The notes: generated from the letters alone by a model not told the origin. Positions 1 through 8,088 are shown, counted from the stretch's first letter. The stretch: 64,000 nt of DNA from Mycobacterium sp. EPa45 (GCF_001021385.1 NZ_CP011773.1:4340001-4404000), one strand, 5' to 3'. Numbers and translations are program-made.

Positions 1-206
1 ACCACGACCCGTTGGCGCAGCCGAAGCACTTTCCGGGAGGCGTTCTCGAAGGCGGTCCGGAACCGGTTCCAATCCGGCGTGCTGTCGAGAATTTCCAGGG
101 CCATGATCCCCGACCGCGTCCGCGGGTTGGCCTCACCGCGGTGCAGCAGCATGTCGAGGGGGCCGAGTTCGTCCGGCAGACCATTCACATCGACTGGTCC
201 GCTCAT
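1..206 (-). CDS. Wax ester synthase / diacylglycerol acyltransferase (WS/DGAT), N-terminal part
   Basis: Only the first 68 codons are inside the window; the gene runs off the left edge. The start is ATG at 206, with GGAGGGATCC as ribosome site. The N-terminus shows an LDMLLHRGEANP stretch, then LEILDSTPDWNRF and the ASRKVLRLRQRVV segment. This matches the opening of mycobacterial WS/DGAT enzymes, which join fatty acyl-CoA to diacylglycerol or fatty alcohols at the membrane. The catalytic HHxxxDG motif lies beyond the edge, so activity cannot be judged. In M. tuberculosis a WS/DGAT gene neighbours lipC (Rv0220/Rv0221, from memory), and a LipC-like gene lies 2 kb away here. Confidence 0.85.
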   Translation of the reverse strand, partial: MSGPVDVNGLPDELGPLDMLLHRGEANPRTRSGIMALEILDSTPDWNRFRTAFENASRKVLRLRQRVV

Positions 207-320
207 GGATCCCTCCTCATCGACACCGGCACCCTAGGCGTCCGCCAGTCGGCGAACGCCCCCAACCACGCTAGCCGGAGCGCGAGGGTGGCGGGTCTCG
301 ATTGTGAGTCGGTTACGACT

Positions 321-581
321 TCACGCCAAGCAGAGCGGTGGCAGCAGAAGGAGGACCGGCCACAGCAGTGCGGCCAGCCCGTACGCACCAACCTCGGCAC
401 CGGCCGGAAGGACCCGATTGAGTTGACCTTCGAGCTGCTGCACCGCTTCGACATGGAAGAAGCCCCAGACGAGTCCGATCACCAAGTACGGAATCGCCAG
501 CCACATCAGAATCTCGATGACGGCTTCGATGGTCACTTCGTAGTTGAGCACGGTGCGCAACTTGGTCATCAGCTCGTTCAC
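321..581 (-). CDS. Small two-helix membrane protein, paralogue of the divergent gene at 680
   Basis: The 86-residue protein starts at GTG 581, chosen because GGGGAGGGGCCT precedes it; upstream in-frame codons have no such site. An amphipathic opening (MTKLRTVLNYEVTIE) is followed by a hydrophobic helix with IPYLVIGLVWGF and a C-terminal hydrophobic helix ending LLLLPPLCLA. The opening and first helix closely resemble the product of the gene at 680, which is read the other way from the same 98-bp gap. This points to an inverted duplication. I do not recognise a function. It is probably a mycobacteria-specific inner-membrane protein. Confidence 0.6.
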   Translation of the reverse strand: MNELMTKLRTVLNYEVTIEAVIEILMWLAIPYLVIGLVWGFFHVEAVQQLEGQLNRVLPAGAEVGAYGLAALLWPVLLLLPPLCLA

Positions 582-679
582 AGGCCCCTCCCCAAATCTG
601 AAAACACAGTTTCTCACAAATGCTTCTCGTGGGCGGCCGTACTCATTAGCATTGTGCTCACTCGGGGCGGGAGGACCTC

Positions 680-904
680 ATGTTGACGAAAATTCGCTCG
701 GTTCTGAACTACAAGCTGACCATCGCCGAACTCATCGGCATCAACCTGTTGATCGGGATCCCTTATCTCGCTGTGGGTCTGGTGTGGTCGTCTACTCACA
801 CCGATCACCTGCATGCCCTGCGGGGAGCCGACCTTGTAGTGTCGTTTCTGGGGTCCATCGTGTCGTGGCCGGTGCTGTTGTTCGCCAATGTCTGCATGAC
901 GTGA
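680..904 (+). CDS. Small membrane protein, paralogue of the gene at 321
   Basis: The 74-residue protein begins MLTKIRSVLNYKLTIAE, nearly the same opening as the divergent gene ending at 321. Both share the IPYLxxGLVW core of the first transmembrane helix, and a second hydrophobic segment follows near residues 53-70. The start at 680 has GGGAGG upstream. The stop overlaps the GTG of the next gene (GTGA at 901-904), so the two are probably translationally coupled. The function is unknown. Confidence 0.6.
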   Translation: MLTKIRSVLNYKLTIAELIGINLLIGIPYLAVGLVWSSTHTDHLHALRGADLVVSFLGSIVSWPVLLFANVCMT

Positions 905-1203
905 CCGTTCGGCAGATCATCGCGGCCGTCGTCGCCATCGTGCTGCTGACGGTCGGCCTGCTCGCTCTGCGATGGCCGGTGTATCTCCCCGATTTCGATC
1001 CGTGGGGCGTACAGGTCAAGTGCGGCAGCGGTTTTAGCGCCGACCTGGTTCAGGCAGCGTTTGCAGGTCGGGCTGACGAGTGTCAGCACGCTCTGTCGGT
1101 GCGGCGGATGTGGGCAATTCCCGTCGCGGCACTCGGCTGGCTGATCGTCATCGCCTTGGTGGTGCCGTTGCTCAGGCCACAGGACGCCAATTCTCCGGCC
1201 TGA
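901..1203 (+). CDS. Small membrane protein with a cysteine-containing loop between two helices
   Basis: The 100-residue protein starts at GTG 901 inside the stop of the previous gene. A first hydrophobic helix (about residues 4-24) is followed by a roughly 45-residue hydrophilic loop with two cysteines, in KCGSGF and DECQHAL. These could form a disulphide outside the membrane. A second helix lies near residues 75-93. The coupling suggests the two proteins act together at the membrane. No family was recognised. Confidence 0.55.
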   Translation: MTVRQIIAAVVAIVLLTVGLLALRWPVYLPDFDPWGVQVKCGSGFSADLVQAAFAGRADECQHALSVRRMWAIPVAALGWLIVIALVVPLLRPQDANSPA

Positions 1204-1299
1204 TACCGCCCCGCGTAACCTCAGCGTTATCTTATTTTTATCTTAATTTTCTTAGAGTTCGTGTACGGTGGGGACTGCCGCAAACGGAAGGAGCCCGCC

Positions 1300-1974
1300 A
1301 TGCAGCAGCCCGCTCGCGTCGTGTTGATCACCGGAGCATCGCGAGGGATCGGCGCCGAAGTCGCCCGTCAGCTCGCCGCGCCCGAAACTCACGTCATCGT
1401 GAACTACCGGGAGAAAGCCGACCGCGCGGACGAGGTCGTCGACGCCATCCGAAGCGCCGGCGGGAACGCTTCCACCCTGGCCGCCGACATCTCCGACGAG
1501 GCAGGTGCCGCGGCGATGATGGGCTACATCGCCAGCCGGTTCGGAAAGCTGGATGCGTTGATCCTCAACGCGTCGGGAGGACTCGACTTCGGCGCGGACC
1601 CGGGTTATGCGATGCGGCTCAACCGCGATGCTCAGCGCCGGCTGGCGCTGCTGGCCATGCCGCTGATGCCGACCGGCTCGCGGATCGTGTTTGTCACCAG
1701 CCACCAGGCCCACTTCTATCCGAACAAGGCGGTGCCGAAGGGCTACGCGCGCGTCGCCGCGAGCATGCGGGCCGGCGAAACCGCCCTCTACGCAATGCGT
1801 TCTGCGCTCGACCACGCGGGCATTCACCTCACGGTGGTCTCCGGCGACGGGACCATGGGTGCGCTGCCGACGGTCGAGGAGTTTGCGACCGCGATCGTCA
1901 ACGCCGCGGTCACGCCGAGCCCGTCGACCATCGTCTACATCGGCGGCGCCGACTATCTGATGACGGTGGCCTGA
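1300..1974 (+). CDS. Short-chain dehydrogenase-like protein with an altered active site
   Basis: The 224-residue Rossmann protein has the NAD(P) motif TGASRGIG at about residues 10-17 and NASGG where classical SDRs have NNAG. The start is ATG 1300 behind GGAAGGAG. The active-site Ser is present in VTSHQA. The region that should carry the catalytic Tyr and Lys reads GYARVAASMRAGE: no Lys stands four residues after the Tyr, and a Met occupies the place where related divergent SDRs seem to carry Lys. It may be a non-classical reductase or a nucleotide-binding protein. An AT-rich stretch at 1220-1260 probably holds the promoter. It converges with the LipC-like gene. Confidence 0.75.
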   Translation: MQQPARVVLITGASRGIGAEVARQLAAPETHVIVNYREKADRADEVVDAIRSAGGNASTLAADISDEAGAAAMMGYIASRFGKLDALILNASGGLDFGADPGYAMRLNRDAQRRLALLAMPLMPTGSRIVFVTSHQAHFYPNKAVPKGYARVAASMRAGETALYAMRSALDHAGIHLTVVSGDGTMGALPTVEEFATAIVNAAVTPSPSTIVYIGGADYLMTVA

Positions 1975-1976
1975 TT

Positions 1977-3185
1977 TCAGCTCGCTGAGCCGACGGCGAT
2001 CTTCTGCGCGCCGTCGCGCGCCGCGAGGTGGCGGCCGTAGACGATGCCCATGAAGCTCGCGACCGCTTCTGCGGCTAGTTGGCAGCGCAGGGTCGCGATG
2101 GTGTCGAAGGCGTGGTGCGCCTTGGGCAGCTCCGCATAGGCCACCGTGTCGGAGCCCGATTTCCGAAGCGCCGCAACGAAATCCCGCGCCTGCGTACTGG
2201 GTATGACGGCATCGCTCTGGCCGTGCAGCACAAAGAACGGCGGGGCATCGCGATGGATGCGGTGCATCGGCGACGCGTCCCGATACAGCTCGGGGTTGTC
2301 GGCGAGCTTGCGCTGCACCACGACGTGCTCGAGCAGCGGCATCATCAGCGGGTGCATGTTGCTGGTGCTGGTGAGGTCGTACACGCCGTAGTAGGGCACG
2401 GCGGCCTGCACGCTGGTGTCGGCATCTTCGAAACCCGGCTGCAGGCTTTCATCGCCCGCGCTCAGCGCGGCCAGTGAGCTCAGGTGGCCGCCGGCCGATC
2501 CCCCGGTGATCGCGACGAAGTCCGGGTCGCCACCGTAATCGGCGATGTTGGCCTTGACCCAGGCGATGGCCCGTTTGACGTCGACGATGTGCGACGGGAA
2601 GGCGTTGCGCGGGCTGCGGCTGTAGTTGATGGTGACGCAGATCCAGCCGAGTTCGGACATGCGTGCCATCAACGGATAAGCCTGGCCGCGCTTGTCATTG
2701 ACCGACCATGCACCGCCGGGCACCTGAATGAGCACCGGCGCGCGATACGCCTCGGGCAGGTCGTCACGGCGCCAGATGTCCAGGGTGTTGTCACGTCCGC
2801 GCGGGCCGTAGGAGATGTTCCGGGTGGTCGCTGCGTACCGGCGCCGATGTCGCATGGCTTCGAGGACGGCGACGACGTTGGGCCGGCGCGCGGAATCCTG
2901 CTCGAGCGGATGGCGGACCGAGGCGATGTAGTCCTTGCCGAAGGTCTGCTCGAGGGCGGCGTCGAGAACCTTGTCAGCCTTCTGGACCGCCAGGGCGCAG
3001 GCCATCCTTTCCAGAGGTGAGTGCACCGTCGCCAGCGCATGACCGGTGAGTACAGGCGGGGCAAACTCAGCGTTGAGCCACCCCAGCACCCAGCCGGCAG
3101 CGGCCGGTGAGCCGCGTAGCAACAATGATCCGGTGTGCAAGGCCTGCGTACAGCGCGCGGTGACCTGCTCGATTGGAATGCTCAT
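1977..3185 (-). CDS. LipC-like alpha/beta-hydrolase (esterase/lipase)
   Basis: The 402-residue enzyme belongs to the hormone-sensitive-lipase side of the alpha/beta-hydrolase fold. The oxyanion-hole region reads VPGGAW (mid-protein), the nucleophile elbow is GGSAGGH, the acid is the Asp in HGQSDAVIP, and the His is in KAHHAFD. Length and layout match mycobacterial LipC, a cell-surface esterase of about 403 residues, and the segment HRRRYAATTRN..GRDNTLDIWRR resembles its N-terminal region. The likely role is hydrolysis of short-chain esters or acylglycerols. A neighbouring WS/DGAT gene fits storage-lipid turnover. Confidence 0.8.
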   Translation of the reverse strand: MSIPIEQVTARCTQALHTGSLLLRGSPAAAGWVLGWLNAEFAPPVLTGHALATVHSPLERMACALAVQKADKVLDAALEQTFGKDYIASVRHPLEQDSARRPNVVAVLEAMRHRRRYAATTRNISYGPRGRDNTLDIWRRDDLPEAYRAPVLIQVPGGAWSVNDKRGQAYPLMARMSELGWICVTINYSRSPRNAFPSHIVDVKRAIAWVKANIADYGGDPDFVAITGGSAGGHLSSLAALSAGDESLQPGFEDADTSVQAAVPYYGVYDLTSTSNMHPLMMPLLEHVVVQRKLADNPELYRDASPMHRIHRDAPPFFVLHGQSDAVIPSTQARDFVAALRKSGSDTVAYAELPKAHHAFDTIATLRCQLAAEAVASFMGIVYGRHLAARDGAQKIAVGSAS

Positions 3186-3435
3186 GAGCTCCAGACCCCC
3201 TTGTCCTTAGCTCGCCTAACGCCTTTGCCAAGCCGCGGAAGCGGTGGGTCGGCGCCTGCCAGTCGTCACACCATAACCCAACTTCGGCGAAAGCTGAGGA
3301 ATTCTCAGGAACTAGGGTCTTTAGGCCCTCGGTCGTCCAGCCAGCCGCGCCGGCAAAGTGAACAGACGGTGGCGTCTCGTTGTCTGTGAACTTGCCTGTC
3401 AGGAAACGTCGAGCGATTCGCAGGACGATTTACGA

Positions 3436-3789
3436 ATGCTTCTCGAGGACCCCGCTCCCGCCTTCGCCGGAGGACTGACCGCCCGCATCGAGTCCCCCTT
3501 TTCACCGGGAGCGCCCGCGCCGCTCAGGCGGCAGTTTCCCCGTCCGTCGTTGACACGGCCCTTTCATCCCAACGACGCAGCTCAAGCCAGGCGATTTGCC
3601 GAGCTGATGCAGGCCGAGATCGACGACCTCGAGGACTTGATCGCGATTGCGCAGGACCGTTGGAACAGCCGCTGCGACGCCGGCTGGGGTGCCGCCCGAA
3701 CGCCCGAGCCCGTGTTGCGACTGCGCGAAAAGCTCAAGGAAGTTCGCCGGCTGCAGGAAGCGTTGCAGTCACGTTTCGGAACTGATTGA
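3436..3789 (+). CDS. Small helical hypothetical protein
   Basis: The predicted protein is 117 residues from ATG 3436. A longer GTG-type reading back to 3358 is open but has a less coding-like composition. The N-terminal 40 residues are proline-rich and probably disordered. The rest forms two helices (FAELMQAEIDDLEDLIAIAQ and VLRLREKLKEVRRLQEAL) that look like a short coiled coil. It lies about 100 bp upstream of tRNA-Arg, outside the islands. No function was recognised. Confidence 0.45.
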   Translation: MLLEDPAPAFAGGLTARIESPFSPGAPAPLRRQFPRPSLTRPFHPNDAAQARRFAELMQAEIDDLEDLIAIAQDRWNSRCDAGWGAARTPEPVLRLREKLKEVRRLQEALQSRFGTD

Positions 3790-3886
3790 CGCTGCCGTGG
3801 ATCTTTGCTCAGCGAGATTTCAATTCACAGGGAGTTACACGCGCCCCATCTGGCAAATTCTGCAACGCTAGACTGTCTGGCGCGCT

Positions 3887-3960
3887 GCCTCCGTAGCTCA
3901 GTTGGATAGAGCAAGGGCCTTCTAATCCCTAGGTCGCAGGTTCGATTCCTGCCGGGGGCG
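3887..3960 (+). tRNA. tRNA-Arg (anticodon TCT)
   Basis: A full cloverleaf can be folded by eye. The acceptor GCCTCCG pairs with CGGGGGC, the D-stem GCTC pairs with GAGC, the anticodon loop is CTTCTAA, and the T-arm is GCAGG-TTCGATT-CCTGC, with discriminator G. The anticodon stem AGGGC/TCCCT pairs except at the innermost position (C31 opposite U39). No CCA is encoded. The 3' half from 3919 is the core of an integration site, so the present 3' end was probably supplied by the integrated element. Confidence 0.93.
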
Positions 3961-3961
3961 C
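3919..3961 (+). repeat. attL core (43-bp direct repeat) of island 1
   Basis: Identical over 43 bp to 16452-16494. It starts in the anticodon loop (CTTCTAATCCC) and ends just past the tRNA (GGGGGCGC). Tyrosine integrases commonly use tRNA anticodon-to-3'-end segments as attB. Confidence 0.92.
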
Positions 3962-4026
3962 TTACGGTTTTTGCAGGTAGAACAGTGTATCTAGGTGAGC
4001 TAGCGGCATTGCTGAAGCCCGAAAAT

Positions 4027-4815
4027 ATGGTGTACGTCCACACTTTGGACACACCTTCGGCCGCCAACAACAGTCAGCAACTTGGACACGGACCCGTCAT
4101 CGGCGATTTGCGCCAGAAACCCGTGGTCAGCAGCTATGTTCGCCGGGTGCCAAACCACGTTTGTTGGCTCTGCAAGGCCAACACCGGACACGACCTCCAC
4201 GGGGACGCAACCTTTGTAGGTCCCGAGGTAGTACCTGAGACAGCCGATGGCAGGAGGATGGCCTGTGCGACGTTCGTGTGTGCGATTTGTCGCGGCCAAT
4301 CAGTAGCCCTCGCAGTCGTCGGACCCGAGTACGGCCGAAGCACGCTCAACTCGTTCTTTGAGAAAGCTCGCGGTGATGATTTGACGTGGCGCCCGTCGCA
4401 CACCGAGACGCACAGATATCCCAACGTGCCGGAACACATTGCAGAAGCTGCGACCGAGGCGTACGAGTGCCATAGCTGTGAGCACTACCGGGGGGCGATC
4501 ATGCTCGCTCGTGCCGTGATCGAAGCCACCGCCAAAGACAACAGCATCACGACTGGCACGCTCTTCAACAAGATCGAGAAGATGGCGACGAGCGGCTTGA
4601 TAAGAACGGTTATCAAGGATGCAGCTCACGGCGTCAGGGAACTTGGTAACGAGATGGCGCATGGTGATTTCGTAGACCCGATCACGCCCGAGGAGTCGGA
4701 ACTGGTGATCCATTTGATGGGCGAGATTCTGAACGACGTCTACCAATCGCCCGCCGTCATCTCGCAAGCGCAGCAGGCGGCCCAAGCCCGGCAAGCCCAG
4801 GGCGGGCAGCAGTAG
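4027..4815 (+). CDS. DUF4145-domain protein with a possible zinc-binding N-terminus
   Basis: The protein is 262 residues from ATG 4027; an in-frame GTG at 3985 lacks a ribosome site, so the start is uncertain. The N-terminal half has paired cysteines (HVCWLCKAN and FVCAICRGQ) that could bind zinc. The C-terminal half has the helical DUF4145 pattern with YECHSCEHYRGAIMLARAVIE and ELGNEMAHGDF. DUF4145 proteins resemble HEPN nucleases and are common in defence islands. The gene begins only about 65 bp after the tRNA, so it may be read from the tRNA promoter. It mirrors the DUF4145 gene at the other end of the element. Confidence 0.7.
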   Translation: MVYVHTLDTPSAANNSQQLGHGPVIGDLRQKPVVSSYVRRVPNHVCWLCKANTGHDLHGDATFVGPEVVPETADGRRMACATFVCAICRGQSVALAVVGPEYGRSTLNSFFEKARGDDLTWRPSHTETHRYPNVPEHIAEAATEAYECHSCEHYRGAIMLARAVIEATAKDNSITTGTLFNKIEKMATSGLIRTVIKDAAHGVRELGNEMAHGDFVDPITPEESELVIHLMGEILNDVYQSPAVISQAQQAAQARQAQGGQQ

Positions 4816-5074
4816 GAGCGGACCGCGTTTCCTCGGAGCAGGTGAAGACAGGAGCCAAGTTCGTCGGTAGGGTGATTCGTGCCGTCCGACAAGCGGCACC
4901 CGCGCAGGAAACTGTGCGCATCAACGTCACCGGCCCCCTTCGGGGAGAGGCACGCGCGGGGGATGCGAATGCCAATGCGTTAAGTCACGGCCCTTCGGGA
5001 GGCACGCGCAAGACGTGGTCCGCCTTTCACCAATTGGTGCGAGGTGCCCCGTATGCGTACACGAAGGAACCGAA

Positions 5075-5332
5075 ATGACTTTTGCGAACGATGCTCAGAT
5101 GTCGGCCGCGCGGCAAGCGCTGGAAACACTGCTTCCACGTTCTGAGCGTGTCGGACACGGGTGGTGCGAGGCGAGTACAGCAGTGATCGCATTCGATATG
5201 GACAGACGAGCTGATGGAACGCCCCTCGAGAATCCAGTCGGGTTTGCGATACCCAATGGACCAACTCTGTTGCTCTGGGTGTGGGCGGGTACCGATTGGC
5301 TCCTCACGAAGCAGGCTTTCAACGTCGCGTAG
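5075..5332 (+). CDS. Small hypothetical protein of island 1
   Basis: The 85-residue protein starts at ATG 5075 with GAAGGAACC as ribosome site. The first half has a helical segment (AQMSAARQALETLLPRSERV). The second half is beta-like and hydrophobic, with VIAFDMDRR, GFAIPNG and LLLWVWAGTDWLL. No signal peptide or known motif was seen. A longer reading from 5015 lacks a good start. The region downstream to 5576 shows no convincing gene. Confidence 0.4.
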   Translation: MTFANDAQMSAARQALETLLPRSERVGHGWCEASTAVIAFDMDRRADGTPLENPVGFAIPNGPTLLLWVWAGTDWLLTKQAFNVA

Positions 5333-5576
5333 ACGTCGCAATACCGACTGCCCAAACAGTTTTCGAGGCTTCATGCTCTCCGAAAATCGCGGTTCGATTC
5401 TGCGACTGGCGCAATCGATCCTTGATAACTCCATAGTGATTGACGCACTCCCCGGCGTCTGCCTATTCGGCGTAGCACTTAGCCGCCCCGGCGCAAGGAC
5501 GAAGGGAACACCAGGACGGCTAAGCGTGGAGCGCTGCGGGGGTTGACGGCCGCGCGCTGCCGGAATTGAGGAGGGC

Positions 5577-5792
5577 TTAGCGTTGCCGGCCGACTCCGAT
5601 GTTCGGCTCACAGGGTGGCGTGAGACCTTTGTACATACCGCCTTCGGACGGTTGCACGTTCTCTAGTCCTGGTGGCACTAGACCTTCACCCCAGCTGAAT
5701 TCGGAGGAATCTCGATCGATTTCGTTCGGATCTAGCGGTCGACAACGTTGGTCGTTGCCGAGGCCGAAGCCGCCAATTCCAGTTCTAGACAT
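5577..5792 (-). CDS. Small glycine-rich protein downstream of the capsid gene
   Basis: The 71-residue open frame starts at ATG 5792, four bases after the capsid stop and on the same strand, so it would be co-transcribed. It opens MSRTGIGGFGLGNDQRC and is rich in Gly, Pro and acidic residues, with LDPNEIDRDSSEFSW in the middle. It could be a head decoration or connector-like accessory protein, but no family was recognised. Position and spacing are the main support. Confidence 0.4.
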   Translation of the reverse strand: MSRTGIGGFGLGNDQRCRPLDPNEIDRDSSEFSWGEGLVPPGLENVQPSEGGMYKGLTPPCEPNIGVGRQR

Positions 5793-5796
5793 CGAT

Positions 5797-6972
5797 TTAC
5801 TTGGGGATGTTAGGAATGTCGTACGTACCGGTTTCCTTAATCTGCGTGATGCAGGCCTGCCCGCGACGGCGCACACCAACACCGAAGCTGCGTTGAAAGT
5901 ACGCATCCTGCAGCGGGTACCCGTTCACCAGGCCGGGGATGGTACGCAGACCTTGATACTGGCGCTGGGGATGCTCCCGGAACCCTATCGCGTTGTCAGA
6001 GCTGTTCGGGCCGTAGGTGGCAACGACTGTGAAGTAGTTCTCAGGGATGAAGTCCGACATTATCACCCAAGTCTGCCCGTATGACCCTTGGACCTTGAGG
6101 CCGTTGTATGATTCGGGAGCAATCTGGCCCATGATGTTATCGGGCTGAAGGTACGCGGGAGCGCCAGCACTGGGTATGTAATCATGGTGTGCCACAATGT
6201 TTTCAGCACTTTCGGTGCCAGCCTTCCACTGGCTCACCACCTCGGCCTGTGCGGGGTTCATCAACGCCAACAGTCGTGCGTTCGGTTCGGTACCGTAACC
6301 GTGCTCAGTCACACGACGCACGGCCAGCTCAAAGTCACCACTGTCGATCACAGCGGCACCGCTGACGATGAAATGTTGATGCGGTGAATCGAATTCCCGG
6401 CCCAGGTAGGCTGGCGGGGCCTGTGAGTCACCGTTGTAGAAGCCGTAACAAGTATGGCCCCAATCGTTCTCATCCGGTTCTGGATCAAACAAGCGCTGCA
6501 AGATTGTGCCGGTCGTTAACTTATTGTCAGCATCCAGGGCATAGTTGGCGATGGCGCGAACCTGCTCAGCAGTGCTGTCGCGCAGGAACTTCCACGTCCA
6601 AGCTGATCGCTTGTCGTAGTCCTCAAAGGTGTAGCCCGTCAGCAGATATTCGCTAGGAGGCCGCATAGATTCCGGTTCACCGAATTCTGAGCTAGGCTCG
6701 AAACTGTCGCTAGAACGGCTCTGGGGAACCGCAGTCGCGGTATCGGTAGTGTTGAAGGTCAGCAGGTTGGTCAGGGCGCTGCGTTCAGCGTTCCAGGCCT
6801 TGATGACTGCGGCTACTTCAGCCCAGATGACGTTGAGGTCCACGCCATCGCCCGTCGTATTGACGAGGATATCGCCTTCTGTGGCATAGCTACCCTCGCC
6901 GCCGAAGGGCGGCAGCTTCCAGAGAGACTGAAAATCACTCAGATTGGTTCGGGGAGTGGTAATTGCACTCAT
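5797..6972 (-). CDS. Phage major capsid protein (HK97-like fold, actinophage type)
   Basis: The 391-residue protein carries the ordered motifs I associate with actinobacteriophage capsids. A central DSPHQHFIVSGAAVID is followed by EPNARLLALMNPAQAE. Then come FIPENYFTVVATYGPNSSDN, AIGFREHPQRQYQGLR, and the C-terminal YPLQDAYFQRSFGVGVRRRG with ACITQI. The start is ATG 6972 after GGAAGGCTCACGTA. It is transcribed away from the replication genes. No prohead protease, portal or terminase large subunit is nearby. A lone capsid gene in a 12-kb element suggests a satellite that makes its own shell and borrows the rest from a helper phage. Confidence 0.75.
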   Translation of the reverse strand: MSAITTPRTNLSDFQSLWKLPPFGGEGSYATEGDILVNTTGDGVDLNVIWAEVAAVIKAWNAERSALTNLLTFNTTDTATAVPQSRSSDSFEPSSEFGEPESMRPPSEYLLTGYTFEDYDKRSAWTWKFLRDSTAEQVRAIANYALDADNKLTTGTILQRLFDPEPDENDWGHTCYGFYNGDSQAPPAYLGREFDSPHQHFIVSGAAVIDSGDFELAVRRVTEHGYGTEPNARLLALMNPAQAEVVSQWKAGTESAENIVAHHDYIPSAGAPAYLQPDNIMGQIAPESYNGLKVQGSYGQTWVIMSDFIPENYFTVVATYGPNSSDNAIGFREHPQRQYQGLRTIPGLVNGYPLQDAYFQRSFGVGVRRRGQACITQIKETGTYDIPNIPK

Positions 6973-7183
6973 TACGTGAGCCTTCCAAAGTCGTTTGTAA
7001 CCGCCAGGCCCACAAGCACGGACCTGGAAGGTGACAATCTCAACCGTGCCGTGTTAGGCGGCCGACTCACGTCGTAAGGGATCTTATACGGTTCACGCCG
7101 ACGCCCCTGAAACGGGTTATAGCACATCATCATTCGACGCGCATCATGCCGCTGACGTGCGGACACGTTGGCAGCGGCAGGCT

Positions 7184-7198
7184 ATCATCGGCGATGAT
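7184..7198. promoter_or_regulatory. 15-bp palindrome in the capsid / early-gene divergent region
   Basis: ATCATCG-G-CGATGAT is a perfect 7-bp inverted repeat with one central base. It lies between the capsid gene (leftward from 6972) and the helix-turn-helix gene (rightward from 7254). CATCAT repeats occur at 7123-7147 nearby. It is a plausible repressor operator for the lysogenic switch; the binding protein is unknown. Confidence 0.4.
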
Positions 7199-7253
7199 GG
7201 GCCGCCCACGCGCGAACATCTCGGAAACAATTGCCAGAGAGTGCATTACAGCT

Positions 7254-7457
7254 ATGACAAGAACCGCATCCTTCGCACAGTATCTAGATTTGGCCGACGC
7301 CGCCAAATACCTCAACAGCCTGGGATTCACGGCGGCCACCGCCGAGACGGTTAAGTACCACGCCTATTACACCGGCAAGCTTCCTCGGCCGAAGATCGTT
7401 GGACGCAAAGACTACTGGAGCCGAAAGGCGTTGGACGCCCTAATTGAAGCCCTGTAA
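7254..7457 (+). CDS. Excisionase / AlpA-like helix-turn-helix protein
   Basis: The 67-residue protein starts at ATG 7254; longer readings upstream cross the palindrome at 7184. The pattern YLDLADAAKYLNSLGF-x-ATAETVKYHAYYTGKLP-x-PKIVGRKDYWSRKALDALIEAL is a winged helix-turn-helix of the MerR/excisionase type. An adjacent-helix DNA-reading segment is followed by a wing with KxxGRxxYW. It is probably a recombination directionality factor or early regulator. It resembles the second such gene at 9101 in size and layout but not closely in sequence. Confidence 0.65.
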   Translation: MTRTASFAQYLDLADAAKYLNSLGFTAATAETVKYHAYYTGKLPRPKIVGRKDYWSRKALDALIEAL

Positions 7458-7575
7458 TGACGGTGCGCACCTCGACGCAAAGCCGTTCACCTTCCCCATG
7501 ACAAGGACGTGATAGACATTGAAATTGCCCAAACATACTTAATAACAGCACTTTTAGTAAGACAAGGAGATTGTT

Positions 7576-8088
7576 GTGATACATCTAGATGACACCTGGC
7601 AGAGAATCTACGAGGCGAAACAGGCCGCTGGCATTGATGTGGATTGGACTGTGGCCGAACGCGATCAGATGGAAGCTCTCGCCGACGACATGAACGGGGA
7701 GCTTCTGACGTACCCGGTCATCCACGCGTACCCCACCAAGGATCGATCGCAACTCGAGTTCTGGTGCAGGTACTGCAAGACGCACCATATCCATGGGCGC
7801 CACCTCAGCCATCACGGACTGAAGGCCGATGACGGGCGATCAGACTCCCCGATGCCACTTGATCGGTGGCTGACCTACCTTCAGCAGTTCTTCAATTGCA
7901 CATTCAACGACAACGCTGTCCGCAATCGCGGAGTGTGCACCTGCCCTGCGGGCAGCGGCGACGGACACAGAGTGGCACACTGCCAAGACACCAGCTCCCC
8001 GATTTGGGACCACGGCTACGTCCTGCATGAGGTCGAAGCGGACGATCCCCGAGCGCAAACCAGACCCGAGCGCGGCCAGCGAAGGTAA
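7576..8088 (+). CDS. Phage-type cysteine/histidine-rich small protein
   Basis: The 170-residue protein starts at GTG 7576 behind AAGGAG. The centre has FWCRYCKTHHIHGRH and, later, RGVCTCPAGSGDGHRVAHCQ, giving several Cys/His pairs that could bind zinc. GDGHRVAHC is a pattern I associate with small proteins of actinobacteriophages and their satellites. The role is unknown; a DNA- or RNA-binding accessory function is only an inference. It is the second gene of the rightward early cluster. Confidence 0.55.
   Translation: MIHLDDTWQRIYEAKQAAGIDVDWTVAERDQMEALADDMNGELLTYPVIHAYPTKDRSQLEFWCRYCKTHHIHGRHLSHHGLKADDGRSDSPMPLDRWLTYLQQFFNCTFNDNAVRNRGVCTCPAGSGDGHRVAHCQDTSSPIWDHGYVLHEVEADDPRAQTRPERGQRR

Noticed and set aside
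12..686. 224-codon rightward frame at the left edge
   Set aside because: It is a shadow across the WS/DGAT N-terminus and the small membrane gene on the other strand.
3825..4070. Leftward open frame with RNRTCDLGI
   Set aside because: It is the antisense of the tRNA-Arg gene; the same peptide appears wherever the tRNA 3' end is copied (28344-28856, 46941-47144) and is an artefact.
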